Assembly: GCA_948470475.1 (NCBI GenBank)
Contig: OX419336.1
Location: 43,608,868 to 43,672,867, forward strand
DNA from: Galaxea fascicularis
Lineage: Eukaryota; Cnidaria; Anthozoa; Scleractinia; Euphylliidae
Length of the DNA stretch: 64,000 nt
Reading direction: 5' to 3'
Every line of letters starts with the position of its first letter. Positions within the stretch are counted from its first letter, which is position 1. Of the stretch, positions 1 through 12,171 are shown in pieces. A program made the position numbers and the translations under genes. The notes under the pieces are model-generated. The model had not been told where the DNA came from and did no database searches. It saw only the letters and a program-made list of their open reading frames with translations.

Positions 1-399
1 TGAAACTGAACCACAAATTCACTGTGAATTTGCCACAAAGCAGTCACACAAAAATCTATGATAGGTATTAACTGAGTATTTCTGTCGCTTATTCAGTAGG
101 TTGCCTGACAGCAGGAGCCTGACGTTAGGTCCACATTTCTCAAGCATGCCGTAATTACCGCTTGTATTGGTTCAAAATAGTTCAAAACGCCGAGTTGTAA
201 CAAATGGATAAACGCTTTAAACGCTCTATGGTTACAACGAGCTTGAGGCCAGACAGCCAATTGCCTTAGGTGAGAAAATGAAATATTTTTCACTTGAATC
301 ACTTTGAGTTAAATTATTTATTAATTCGACTGCTAGTGGCATCGACTGGAATTTTCTTGGATAACTCTGTGCAAGGGGGAAAGGCGCAAACTCTATGTG
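1..399. other. No recognisable gene; probable intron of the acidic-protein gene
   Basis: I see no convincing exon on either strand. The only open frame (minus, 93-302) is not acidic and lacks the phase-1 splice pattern of the gene to its right. If the acidic-protein gene continues to the left, this is intron. Confidence 0.4.
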
Positions 400-601
400 A
401 AGCATTAACGTAAGACAAGACAGGGCGATCTCGTACGGTTTATCGTCCTTATCCGACTGTTAACCATTTGCAGATGTCATTACAAAGGAAGCACTTTCTC
501 CTCAGTTATTTAAAGACCCTGAGTATTGGTCCGGCTGGGGTTTGAACCCGCGACCTCCGATCCAATTCGGCATTCCACCAACTGAGCCAACCGGTCGGCG
601 G
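400..601 (-). mobile_element. tRNA-derived SINE, family S1 (copy 1)
   Basis: Read on the minus strand, it starts with a tRNA-like head carrying an A box (GGCTCAGTTGG) and a B box (GGTTCAAACCCC). A body follows with the blocks GGGTCTTTAAATAACTGAGG, AAGTGCTTCCTTTG and GACATCTGCAAATGG. The same head and body recur at 24187-24445 and 61474-61725. The far end is degraded. The head is a pol III promoter relic, not a working tRNA. Confidence 0.8.
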
Positions 602-716
602 TTCAACCAGACCAATCATCCGCACCTACATAACGAGATGTTGTATTGGTCCCACAAGATGAACGTTCCAGACCTAAACTATTTTCTTATGAATATTGAC
701 ATCCACTGACACTGAC

Positions 717-3700
717 CTTTCTGATGCGGAACTTCATCCCGTTTGCTAACTTCCGCGTCCCCGGATTCACCCGAGTCCTCAAAATCCCCCGATTCCCCGG
801 ACTCTTTAAAATCTCCGGATTCACCAGACGCCCCCAAGTCTCCAGACTCTCCCGATGCGCTAGATTCCCCGCTCTCATCACCAGAAGCAATGCTTTCTTC
901 GCTAACTTCCTTTGTAACAGTGGCTTTTGATACAATCATGACAATTTAGTTGTTAGTTTAATTTTCATCGTGGGAGCAGCCAGTGAGTTGTGTGAGTTTC
1001 GCAAAAAGGCTAATTGTTTAGTCGAATGTTCAGTTTCATCGAAGCACGACTTATGAAGTGAAATTGTGGTATTCACTGCGAGAAATAAATGGCAAGAACG
1101 CTAACGTGTTGAGGTATACACACATAACTCGTGTACGGGGATTTACTGGGGTGTTGAATGTAGTGAACGTCGATGTATAAGAACTGTGTTCCTGCGGCCC
1201 GTTTCTCGAAAGTCCCGAAATGTTACCGGGCCAGAAAAGCCATTTCTAAAACTGTCATTCGCTTTCACTGGAAAGCTGGTCTTTTACTATGATTTTATGA
1301 TACGAAAGGGCAAATTTGTTGCCAAATTTCATGCCTGGAAACGTCTTACAAAGGAAATTATGGCACCCGAAATAGACCCGAACAGTTTCGGGGATTTCGA
1401 GAAACGCACGCCTGGCAACAAATTTGCCTTTTCCCATCTTAAAAACATAGTAAAAGACCAGCTTTTTAGAATAAGCGGATGCCGGCAGTTCTAGAAATGG
1501 CTTTCGGGCCCGAAAGGTTGTCGGGACTTTCGAGAAAAGGACCCCTGGCCCGTACATTGTTCGTGTACGATTTTGCGTAAATGTGATTCGTATATCGTGA
1601 TTTTCATCATTGCCGGAATCAAACAAATATACAGCCATGAATGATATTTGACAAGGCAGAAAGAAACATAACACCTTACGTTTATCATACTTGGAATTTG
1701 ATCAATTAATTTTAAATTGCAGTACATAGTCCCATCCATCACCAAGCTTGCACATCCCCCCTACATGTTAACTACGCATGCTCATTATACAGCTGTATGC
1801 TTGAAGTCCATTTTTCTTGCCTTGACAACCAAATGAAATTTTCCTTGAATATTTGTCTCAATGATGCGCGGAAAACTATGAGACGAAAGAGCCTTGTGGC
1901 GCCCTTCTCTTGTGGTATCTAATTCTGATAACTTCGCATAAAAAAAACAAGCAGAGCAAAGCAGTATATATGACTCCATATCACCCTCAGACTTCATGAA
2001 AACATGTAACGACTTCATTGAGACGGATAAATCGATCTGAATTTAGTGTTTGCTTGAAAACCTACACATTTATACCTGTGTCTTTTGGTATCTCATTTCT
2101 CTTCACTACGTCAGAATCAGCATCACCACTCTCCCCCGACTCTCCTGACTCTTCCATATACCCAGATTCTCCGCTTTCTCCGGACTGTGCGGATTCACCT
2201 GTATAACCGGACTCGCCAGATTCATCGGAATAACCAGACTCGCCAGATTGGCCCGACTCGTCAGATTCATCGGAAAAACCAGATTCCTCTGATTGTCCAG
2301 ATTCACCAGAGGCCGAGCTCTCGTCATCCGAACCTGAAGCGATGCTTGTGGTCTCGGTAGTTTTAGGCTCCTTAACAGAATCTTCTGATTTTGTGGGAGA
2401 AGTCTTGAACTTACTTTCTTCCGGTTCTCCCTGGCTAGAATCTCCAGATTCTTCAGAATCTCCTGCGTCGCCGGATTCTGATGTTGAACCAGAGCCATCC
2501 ATTTCTTCATCGTCATCATCATCTTCACTGTCATGTTCTGTCAGAATAGTGAAAAAGTATGTTATACTTAATTGACTATTCAGTATTGTTGCGAACGGTT
2601 TCCTACCATGTAATTTTGCTTTATTATTCTGAATTAAATGGTCGAGAGAGCAGGAAGTAGACTGCAACTTTTAAAAAGATGGCGACATTTTTTAATAAGA
2701 CGTGTTTCGATGTATCTAACATCATCGTCAGTTACAAAATGTTTGAAAAACCGTTAGGACCAAATAACAACTGAGCGAAACATGCATAAGGGTAAAAAGA
2801 CACCTGAGCTAAACCGAACCCAAGCCATTTACCCTCTGGAAGGTGCCAAACCCAAGGTGTGTGTAGCCACAACCATTGTTAAAGTATTTTGTTACTTTAT
2901 CATAATTAATTAAGCATGTTTCGCTTAGTTGCTATTTAGTCCTAACGGTTTTTCAAACATTTTGTAAGTCTTATTTAAAAATGCCGTCATCTTTTTAAAA
3001 GTTGCAAATTCTGAATGCATGTACATAATGTTCTTGAAACTTGCAACGTTGAAAAGGATGGTACGAAAGTGTAGGTGACTTTGTATTCACTACTCGTTCT
3101 TGTTGGTTCGGTGTCGTTTAAACCATTCCTTTCTATTGGGAATGAATTCTAACTGAGAACAGTGATTTCTGTTTGCTCTTATTTTATTCCTACCTTCCTC
3201 GAACACCTCTGTGGGGATGATATTTCTCTTGACGGCTTGCCCTGATGATTCTGTGGATGGCGCGATAGTTTGCTCAGAGTCATCAGATGACGCACTACCC
3301 TCTCCAGAGCCACTAGAGGGAGTATCTGAGGATTGACTAAACTCTGCCGATTGAGGAGTTTCCGTCGAATCTGATGATTCATCCTCCTCTGGCTTAAATA
3401 TTCTTGGAATATCACTTCTCTTGGAATTTTCTGAATGGAAATAACATTGCAATACTCCTTTACCGCTTGAAAGTGTATTAAATATAGTGTTTGATGAGGA
3501 CTGAATCATGTACAAATTACAGCAATTGACTCTTGTCAAATTTCATGATGAGTATTTCCCTGTTTGCTCTCAGTCAGAGTTCTGTTTTGTTATGAAGTAT
3601 TTTTTCTGGTGATTCTTTCATTGTCTATGTTGTCGTTCACTGTTATCCTTGGTTTAAATTATTCCTTCGTTTTGGGGCATGGTTATGTGTGATAATGATG

Positions 3701-6700
3701 GAATAAAATAAAACTGAACAAAACGTCTATTTAAAAACTTTGTACGGGGAGAGGATAATTTTAAAAATCATCCTCATCTTCATCTTCTTGATCATCGTCA
3801 TCATCATCATTGTCAGCTAAAATCGAAATCTAAATCGATACTGTGCAAGACGTCCTTCAGAGGGATGTGTGTGCACAGGGATGCGGTCAGCTGTTTTTCA
3901 GTCATCGGTATCGTTATTGGCTTCGGTATCGTTTTCGTCATCGTCTTGGTGGTGGTCACCTTCCCGTAATCGCCGTCGTTATCCCTGTCATTTCATCACT
4001 ATCACTGATGTTTGCACTTGCCGGAGTGACCGACAAAAAGAAAGAACAAAGGTGCTGGTTGTACACAAATCCTTTCTTGAATACTTTAGCCAGCCAAAAT
4101 TCTCAACATGCATGAATTACCTGATTCTCCACTTTCTTCAGGCTCTTCGGAATTCCTCGAAACCTTCTCGTTTATTTGGATGGAATCCCCGGAAGCCTCG
4201 GAAGGTACGTCACCAGATTGTTCATTTTTCTTGGACTCTGGATCGGAATGTTCTTCCGTATCGTTGCCTTTAGTTTCTGAAACCACATCTTGCTTTAAAT
4301 TACTTTCTACTGGAATGAAACTCCGTCTTTTCTTTGTAAAGACTTGATCATTCTTGTCGTTATACCCAACTGAAGATTCTCCATTGTTTGTGTCTGGAAT
4401 TAAACTGCTCACTGTGTTGGATGGTTTTGTATGTTCATTTTCTTCGTCATCTGAAATAGTTACAAACATTCTCTCAGGTTGAAGTTGGCTTCAAGTAATG
4501 GCGGCCAATTTGCAGATTGCCAATACCGCCAGGCCATGAGTGGACAAAACGAGAGCTTTTGAGAAATACACCTAGCCAGCCCATGTGTGATTCGGAGAGG
4601 TACACGTTCCCTTCACTATAAGTAACGCACAAACGTTACGCCCGAGAGATTACAACTTTTTAAGTATTTCAAATGTGGCAAGACTACTCAAAGTTCTTTA
4701 TTCTTATGATTAATCAAGAAAGAGACTTTTTTCTATAAGTAGAAAGGGAAATGAGTTAGGAAGAAGGAATAATTAAACCTTGCTTCAAGGAGGAGACAGA
4801 CAAGCTGAGTGGAGGAATAACCTAATGTGCAGTGAAGATTTACCTGGTATCTCTGAGCGACGAGTTTTGTCTCCATCCAATATTGCGTCCACAATGGCAG
4901 AAATTATTGTTCTAACTATGGAGAAAGAAATTCAACACCCAGTGGGATTAGAGAAGGGGGGTCAGTGCAGACGAGTTTTTGGTCTGACGTCAGAATTACT
5001 TGAATTTGACAGGAGATATAACCTTAATTCAATCGGATTTGTTACCTTCCTTGTCGGCTTCTAGGTCATCTGTTTCTCTTTTCTCCCTTGTTCCTGTTGA
5101 AGAAAAGTTGCATTCAATGGTAAATAAACCTGAACGTTAATTATAATCCCGTGAGTACAAACAGTCTGTATGATCTACTTAAAACTGATTTACTTGCTCA
5201 ATCACTTGCATTTCACAGTCAGGCTTGGTGTAATCAAGAAATTGCCTTTAATATGACGCCAAAAAGTACCCCTTCATTAAAATAATCAATTTTCCCTCGA
5301 CAATCAGAGGATTCTGTATCAATCTCCTGAATTGAAACGTTGACTTTACAACATCAACTAATACAAATTTTGTACCGGCATTGTATAGATCAGGTCATAG
5401 ACAGCAGCTTAAATTTTGTACTGTCGCTTTATTGGAAAGTACATAGACTCGTGGCTTGCCGACATCTGAATGGGGACTTCTTCCATATATTTTATATTCC
5501 CACGTATCTTGAACCCGTGGGACATTTCGAGAAACAAGAGAATTTTATAATAAAACCTTTTAGTTAAAATATGTCAGATCTTCTGGCAATAAAATAATAA
5601 TAGTACTAATGTAAGGCCTTCTCATATAAGTCATGACTGACACATAGTCTATGAAATTTTACTCCTTTTAATCTCTCGTAAGCGGACTTCTATGCGCGGT
5701 CCTATTGGTTGTCACGTTACAGGAGGTTCGACTGAATTAATCAAGGTGACTGTGAATACCGATATGAAATAACGTCAACATAGCAATGCTCACGGGCCGC
5801 CTTGCTTTGTCCCGAGTGTTATGGGCTCTTTGTTTTAACCTCAACGCGCGCGGTTTGTAATCATCCAGTTGAATGAATGAGTACTGGGGCACCTTCAGGA
5901 AACATCGGAGGCTATATTTCTCACAGAAAGGCAATAACTTACCCTTTGCACGAAAACCACTCGTATAACTTTAAGGCAAGCAAAGCTTGAATGATTTCAC
6001 CAAAGTACAATTTATTCCCAGCATGACTATATTCGCACTTCAAGGCACTTAAAATTTAGTTTAAGTGCACTAGTACCGCGATTAACTTGACCACCGATAA
6101 CGAGTTTCAGGACTTAGAAAGATAAATCAAACAATTCAACTTCGAGAAACACACTTAAAATGGGAAGACAATAACGTCGACCCAAGACGAGATTGACGAG
6201 AGACAGATTATTGTAAAAACAACCTTACAATAGACGTACACGAAAGTGTTATTCAGTCTAGGGCTTTTTTAAGTTAAAACGAGATTTGGTATCAAAAGAT
6301 AGAGCTGCCATTTAAAGCCTCTAAGAGCAAACAAAGAATTTAATCTGGTAGGTTCTCGCCGATAGATGTGAAAAAGATTGACCCATAGTAAAGAAGATCA
6401 AAGGTGGCTGATGAGCGGTATTCGGTGTCAGATGTTTCTAACCAGTTGATTGAATCAAAGAGACTGCGGAGTGCGATCAAATGAACTCATTCTTGTTTTA
6501 TTTCTTTCGTTGTCGATTTCTAATCTTGTGCTAAATACACGTCCACTTAAAACTTAAAAATTGTACTCAACCGAAACGTTTGCTTTGCTGTGTGCGACGC
6601 GCTCAATGTAAGAAACACGTCCTTCTGGAAAATGAAACGACGCGTTTTGTAGTATTTTGTTGTGTTTCATTGAGGACACGTTCAGTCTTATGGTTTCTTA

Positions 6701-7234
6701 TATTCAAATTAATAAAGATGCCACTAGAGTTAACTGAAGTTATTAAATTACACTTAAGAGGTGTAGGGAATGTTTTAAGTCAAGCTATGCCTAGAATTCG
6801 ATTATCGACTGCGGAAGAGTTATTCAAGAGGAGCAACAATAAAATAACCGTCCAATTCTACAATGACAAAGTCTCCAAGTAATGCTGTCTTAGCTTCTAT
6901 TCTTGATTATGGCAAGTTGCATATTTAATGATTTCAACAATCGCGACTAATTGAATAGGGGAACCTCTTCTGTGTCGTTGGCGAGTACAACGATCGTGTC
7001 GACAAAGTCACTAACTCGCCGTCTTAGTCTTTCGACCACTCAAAACAAGCTGTTGACTTACGTTGCAAATGAAAATCAACGCCATCATAGCCACCATGGA
7101 TGGTGGATAACTTGTTTTGAGTTCGATCTCTGATCTTAACTACAAATATTGAAAATAAAAGCGTACTTACGTGAAATTGGCGACGCCTGGGATAACCACG
7201 CCAGGCATAGAATTAGAAGCACACTAAATTTCAT
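717..7234 (-). CDS. Secreted acidic Ser/Glu/Gly/Asp-rich protein with repeated KRxx(I/V)P sites (3' end beyond window)
   Basis: Five-exon partial model: 7171-7234, 4121-4450, 3194-3430, 2076-2537, 717-923 (433 codons so far). Exon 1 encodes a signal peptide (MKFSVLLILCLAWLSQAS) and ends in GTAAGT. Every junction is phase 1, so each internal exon can be added or skipped without breaking the frame. The product is strongly acidic with few hydrophobics. Exons 4 and 5 carry repeats built on SGESG followed by D, Y or F. A dibasic motif recurs: KKRRSFIP in exon 2, SKRSDIP and VKRNIIP in exon 3, VKRNEIP in exon 4, SKRDEVP in exon 5. Dibasic KR in a secreted acidic chain suggests proprotein-convertase cleavage (inference). 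The last exon in view ends at a GTCAGT donor, so more coding sequence probably lies to the left. I do not recognise a named family. A skeletal organic-matrix, mucin-like or peptide-precursor role are all possible. Exon calls are firm; function is not. Confidence 0.8.
1185..1560. mobile_element. Foldback element (MITE-like) in intron 4 of the acidic gene
   Basis: Inverted arms: GGCCCGTTTCTCGAAAGTCC near 1196 and its imperfect reverse complement near 1500-1555. The arms continue inward through an AGAAATGGC/GCCATTTCT block and a CTGGTCTTTTAC/GTAAAAGACCAG block. A partial relative sits at 59936-60170. No transposase is encoded. Confidence 0.7.
2668..3007. mobile_element. Foldback element in intron 3 of the acidic gene
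   Basis: Outer arms carry GCAACTTTTAAAAAGATGGC on the left and its near-perfect reverse complement ending at about 3007. Inner arms around ACAAAATGTTTGAAAAACCG (from 2734) repeat as reverse complement near 2940-2966. The loop carries nothing I recognise. Confidence 0.75.
3761..3816 (-). CDS. Possible alternative terminal exon encoding an Asp/Glu tail
   Basis: Lies in the intron between exons 2 and 3 of the acidic gene. After an acceptor (CGATTTTAG) a phase-1 frame reads A-D-N, six Asp, then Q-E-D-E-D-E-D-D-F and TAA. It joins exon 2 in frame (G + CT gives Ala). It resembles the start of exon 4, which also has an Asp run just after its acceptor. Use would give a short isoform of about 150 residues with a polyaspartate tail. 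The caveat is that a GAT-rich microsatellite would look similar, and no AATAAA is evident just downstream. Confidence 0.4.
4451..7170 (-). other. Intron 1 of the acidic gene; nothing recognised
   Basis: The stretch between the signal-peptide exon and the first acidic exon holds several short open frames on both strands. None has protein-like composition plus splice sites, and I recognise no repeat family in it. A further small phase-1 exon could be hidden here. Confidence 0.4.
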
Positions 7235-9601
7235 CTCACATGAGATAAAGCCGTCCTCAGACGACCGAACAAAAAGCGAAATATTCAGATATTTTCCTCT
7301 TACATTTACCAGTCAAGGTCTATCTCAGAATTTTAAATCAATTCAAGTTTGTCTATTGCCGGACCACCCGCAGACGACTCGGGCAGTAGCCTGGGATATC
7401 GCCTGCCTCACTTATGACTTCATAGGTTGTACAGGGTCGGAAGCCATCCCAATTTTAACCAATCAGAACGCTGCCTAACGACCGTGTCCATATTTGGACC
7501 TGAAGATTTTGTTTAACTTTCCGACAATTGAACATTGCACAGACAATATTTGTTTGTGGACTAAACAGGAAAGCATAGATTTCATACTGCTATTCGAGCA
7601 AAAGGCTGTTTGAGACGACTTTAGAGCAAGGTGCAAGAATATTTCTCAAGGACTAAGTTTATCAACGAGTAGATTTGAGAACACCTATTCTTTGTGTTGT
7701 TGAACCAAAGTAAATCACTTGATTAGCTCTCCAAATAACCGTCGCGCGATTTCTTCCGATCAACCAACAGGTTGTTACCAGTAAAAACCTTCAAGGCCCT
7801 GTCGTTTTCACGGGTGGTGCATTTTATTATGTCATTTATACAAGCATTACCCGACTGCCTTTCAGCTTTTGACTTTTGCAATAGTGATGTAATAAGAACT
7901 CGGGTTTCTTTGTTGTTCTTTGATGAACGGCACTTTTGAAACAGAAACTTTCAAGTGCTTATAGTTGTCGAAGCTTCTTCAAGTTAATTAAGCCGGGGCG
8001 ATTCTAGCTTTTGATCTCAAGCGATCATCCGTGACAAGGGCGTAACACCATGTGAAGTCAATTTAAATGTTTACACTTATGGTGCAAACAAAGAGCTCAC
8101 CGCTATGAATGCTTCGTCAGTTTAAGCCGTAGGATATTCATTAAAACTAAGTCATACAATTTAATATGCGTTTATAGACCAGAAGCCATCCGTGGACAAA
8201 GCCCAGGCTGAACACAATGAAAAGGTCAGGCAAGGCAAAAAGATGCTGTCAAAAACAATTGAGTTCATAATTCTAGAAAAAAAATTAAGTCATTCACAGG
8301 CTTGAAATTTCTCTCGCGCTGGAAACTCAAAAGATGGTAGTTTAATATATTTTTTCTAAAGAATAAATGACAACGTTTCTCGGAGTGATGTTAAATTCGG
8401 TTGTCGTAAAGTGTGTTGTTTGAGACTGTTCGTAATCTGGCAGTAACTCTAAAGGAAAACAAAAATGAGGGGATGGACCAATCAAAGGAGCAGACATTTA
8501 AAAGAAAAGCAGGAAAGCTTGCTGCTTGCTTATTTTTTCCTAACTTTATTTTAGAATGACTTTGTTTGGCTCCTTTCGGCTGAACCCCCGATTCAATAAA
8601 CACTGGGTACAGCTAGCATTAGATTGGGGTTATCCTGAAGTTTGATAACTAATTTGGACACTTATTAACGACAACCTCAGTATTGTAATCATTTTAGGAC
8701 GGAAAGATTAAGTTTTATTTTAAGTGTAACTGGTGATATCTTTGATTGGGTACCACCATGACAATTGTGCTGATCTCTTCGTTGTAGTGATTCCATCCTC
8801 TTGGATATCCCATCCTCATGACTACTACTGTAGGTACTTATAGCGCGGCGACAGATCTTTTGTGGCGACTGCTCCGAAGTTGCAAGTCAGTTACAGTTTT
8901 GCTATTAGACATAGTACTGAACTCTGTTCATAGTTTCACAAGGGCTATCAAAACGTATCTGTCCCGGGAGAAAGTTTTTATTTAGAAACCTCTTTTCGGT
9001 TTATTACAAAAAGCATCGATGTATTATAACTACTAGTGGTTCGAACAGAGGGTGAAGTGCTGTCAGTGAGGTGTTGTATTGCAGGCCTTTCAGCACTCAG
9101 ATAGATAGAGGCCAAAAATAATTCAGGGGGGTATAGTTCTATGAAACCACGTCCCCCTGACCACTAGTTGGGTGTGATGACCACTACACTATCAGGACAA
9201 CCATGCTGGCAACATGATATGGCTGATAAATCACTTAATGAGTGGCATTCTTCGTGGTACTCCCTAAGGGCCAGTTTTTCTGTGTGATAACGCTGGATCA
9301 ACATGTGCCTTTTCAGTCACAGGCGGACAAGGGTAATTAATGTAAAGAGTCAGTTAACTAGGTCCCTTGAGCCAAATCAGGGTTATTACAGTTTTTCAAT
9401 TTCTCGAGTTGTCCAGTGTTGGGTTTCCCTTAACTTTCTTTCACAATTTCTCCTCAACTTGGACTGTGAATCCATTTGCGATCCTCCTGGAGTTTATACG
9501 CTGTTGGCTCAAAAGAAACCCCTTTGTTTGACCAAAACATTGGAATATCATGTTCAACAATGAATTTCAACTAGTCGCCTCCTGTGTTTTAGTGTAGTAA
9601 A
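7235..9601. other. Intergenic, upstream of the acidic gene; nothing recognised
   Basis: AT-rich sequence with only short chance open frames. The promoter of the minus-strand acidic gene should lie at its left edge, but no TATA or CCAAT element stands out. Confidence 0.4.
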
Positions 9602-10021
9602 TTAAAGGGGCAGTGTCACGCTATTTGAGCCATACTCTGAAAGGCTAAAAAACGCTTTCGCATCAACGGAAACCAAAAAATAGTGCTCAAGTTTCGTTAA
9701 CAAGAACCATATTAGTGCACTGAAACCATTTTTTCGCATCTGCATCTAAAGATCATCCTTAGATGCAGGTGCGAAAAAATGGTGGATGGAAATGGATTGA
9801 AACTTGGAAAAATTGGCCAAGTTTTTCAAGTTTGGACACGGTGTATTCCAAAAATCACCAGAAATTCCGTATGGGTGGTTTCCTTGTTAAAATTAATTTG
9901 AAGTTTTCTTTTTGGTTTGTGAGGAATGTTGTTACTTGTGAGTGTAAGTACCAAGTTTCAATTCAGTTCCAGTCAGTTATGACCTAAAAAACTCAAAATT
10001 GCCGTGACAGTCCCCCTTTAA
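9602..10021. mobile_element. MITE with TTAA target duplication
   Basis: Ends are inverted: AGGGGCAGTGTCACG at the left and CGTGACAGTCCCCCT at the right, each flanked by TTAA (9602-9605 and 10018-10021). A near-perfect hairpin sits inside at about 9724-9784, with arms rich in ACCATTTTTTCGCA and its complement. TTAA duplication is the piggyBac habit; no transposase is present. Confidence 0.8.
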
Positions 10022-10204
10022 GCCTTATAGATTTAGTCGAGCGCAAATGCAGCAGAGATATCCAACATTGTTGGCGTCGCGAACCTCTTTTTATAGTGAA
10101 ATAGTAAAAAAAAAAAGCATATCTAATTAAAATAAAAAGACAATGGTATTGGGCAGAAAACAATCTTTTAAGATTATTTTTGCCAACAGTTTACAGCATC
10201 CTTA

Positions 10205-10600
10205 GGCCTGTTTCAAACACCGTGCTAAAGTCGTGCCGAACTAAATTCGTTATTTAAGTTCGACTTTGGCACTGCTGTAGCTCGGCGTTTGAAACCATTT
10301 AAGAATTAAGTTCGACTCTGCCGTGTAGCACGGCAAGCTCTGTCGTGCTACCCGACTTTGGCACGGCATGGTTTCAAACGGCGTGCTATTGCCGTGCCGA
10401 ACTGAATTCATAAATTATAAATACTTTTCAAAAGTCAGCAAAACCGGTTTGTTATGGTTTGACGCATGTTTACAGCAACAGCTTTTAACTCGACTTACTT
10501 AAGCTCGACGTTAGAAACCAAGTCGTGCCAATGTCGTGCTACAGTCGAGCCAAATTGAATTTAGTTCGGCACGACTTTAGCACGGCGTTTGAAACGGGCC
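10205..10600. mobile_element. PIF/Harbinger-type MITE with TTA duplication
   Basis: Terminal inverted repeats start GGCCTGTTTCAAACACCG and end with the near-exact reverse complement (CGGCGTTTGAAACGGGCC). TTA flanks both sides (10202-10204, 10601-10603). Further inverted copies of the arm sequence near 10300-10400 suggest an internally duplicated element. Confidence 0.8.
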
Positions 10601-11227
10601 TTAATGAAAGCTGCAAATTTATACATACAGACAGATACACCACATTTCAATGTTTGACACAACTTCGCTTTGTAGTCGCAACAGGTAAACATTAAAAACA
10701 AAGTGACTGGAGGAAAGCTTTTCTAGCAAAATATATCCTTGTCGTCTTGTTTGCTCACAGTGACACTTCTTGCAATAGTAATTGCAGAGGTTGCAGGCTC
10801 GAATCTCCGGCTTGACTCCATATTGAGTCTGGCTTTCCCTCTTTTAAGCATTATTCTACTTGGCTTAAAGTTAATAACCACGTTGCCGTTCATTTTTTAA
10901 GATTACTCTCGTTCGAATTACCCGATTAAGAGCTGAATAGGTTGCACTGAGTTTTTTCTAAAAGAGACCTTGAGCTATGGGTTTATTCTCTTAACCGCAA
11001 ACCTCAAACAGCAATTTTTTTAAGGTTAGCCGTTTGCCGTCAGAGGTGAGGACGTTTCTGAGCATTTAGCAAGACGTTCGCGCTCTTTCTAAAAGAAACT
11101 GACACGTGTTGCTGGCGTCATGTTTGTTTTTCCATTCACTGTCACAACGTCGCTTGAAACGTCACCATGGAACACTTTTATGCAAAAACCAAACTTATAA
11201 ACTTAAACATGGGACCGTTAAGACTAA

Positions 11228-11346
11228 GGCCCGGTTCATACGTCGAACTTCAAATGTGCCGAATCTCATGCAAATAAGAAAATCTATTGTTTTCCCTAAT
11301 TTGCATTAGATTTGGTACATGTGAAGTTCGACGTTTGACCCAGTTC
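11228..11346. mobile_element. Short foldback MITE with TAA duplication
   Basis: Arms GTCGAACTTCAAATGTGCC and, at the right, its imperfect reverse complement, separated by a short AT-rich loop. TAA on both sides (11225-11227, 11347-11349). Confidence 0.65.
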
Positions 11347-11349
11347 TAA

Positions 11350-11986
11350 GTTGCCTAAAAACTCTGCAATATACTAATTACCGCTAGAAGGGGTGCTTGC
11401 CGTAAAAACGGGAACCGTGAACGTCATGCCGATCAAACGCGACGGTAAGGCCAAAGTCACTTGATATTTTGAGTTTTGCGTTTTGCAGTAAAAATAAGAG
11501 ACCACTATCCTGGGGTGCGAAATATTCACTTCCGGTTGCCGTCCGCGTCTCAAAAACGAATCCCTGTACGGTGGTCAATTTACATTTATCAACTCTGTTG
11601 ATCATACCAAAATCTTTGTATAGAGTTAAAGTATGAGTACACTTAATTCAGTGGCAACAGATATACATTAACTACTGAACCATTGTTTGGCTGAGTTCAT
11701 GATATTCATATATTAAGCCTGTTGTAATTAAGCATTTGCACAGAAAATTGATTTTCATGATTTCTGTCAAAGTCCCCTCTACTACCAATAATAATAAATC
11801 AAAAGAAGCTTGTTATGATAAAAATCAAATGCATAAAAGGGTTTTGAAAGTAAAAAAATGAGAAGGGGTTGGATGCAAAAGAAAATTATCAAGGGAAACC
11901 TTGTCCCCCAACCACTCAACAACAGTATTATGTAGCTAGTATTTAGAGAGGGAGTCATATCAGCTTTAAGTTAACTGGTGTTAATT
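11350..11986. other. No recognisable feature
   Basis: AT-rich sequence between the short MITE and the SINE relic downstream of the transposase. One chance open frame (minus, 11384-11605) has no supporting features. Confidence 0.35.
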
Positions 11987-12160
11987 TGAAGTGTTGGTTT
12001 CTGAGGAGAAAAGAAAGCCAGAGAACCCGGTAAAAAACCCATGGAGCAAGTGAGAGAGGGCAAACTCGACCCTCGTATGGCACTGGGCTGTAATCAACCC
12101 ACACCACGTTGCTAGAAATAGAGCACTTTCATCACTGCATCATCCCTGCTACCCAAAATT
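11987..12160 (-). mobile_element. Degenerate tRNA-derived SINE, family S3 (copy 1)
   Basis: Shares GAAGTGTTGGTTT and a CATCCCTGCTACCC-type end with the better preserved copy at 39075-39270. Read on the minus strand this is a tRNA-like head followed by a GGTTTTTCTCC-type body. The copy is old and diverged. Confidence 0.45.
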
Positions 12161-12171
12161 ACAAATAATTA

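Noticed and set aside
2085..2575. Plus and alternate minus open frames over the acidic exon (for example 2106-2534)
   Set aside because: They are shadows of the SGESG-type repeats in the true phase-1 minus frame, which alone has matching splice sites.
6580..6882. Plus open frame of 100 codons upstream of the acidic gene
   Set aside because: No domain, no splice evidence and low-complexity start; treated as chance.
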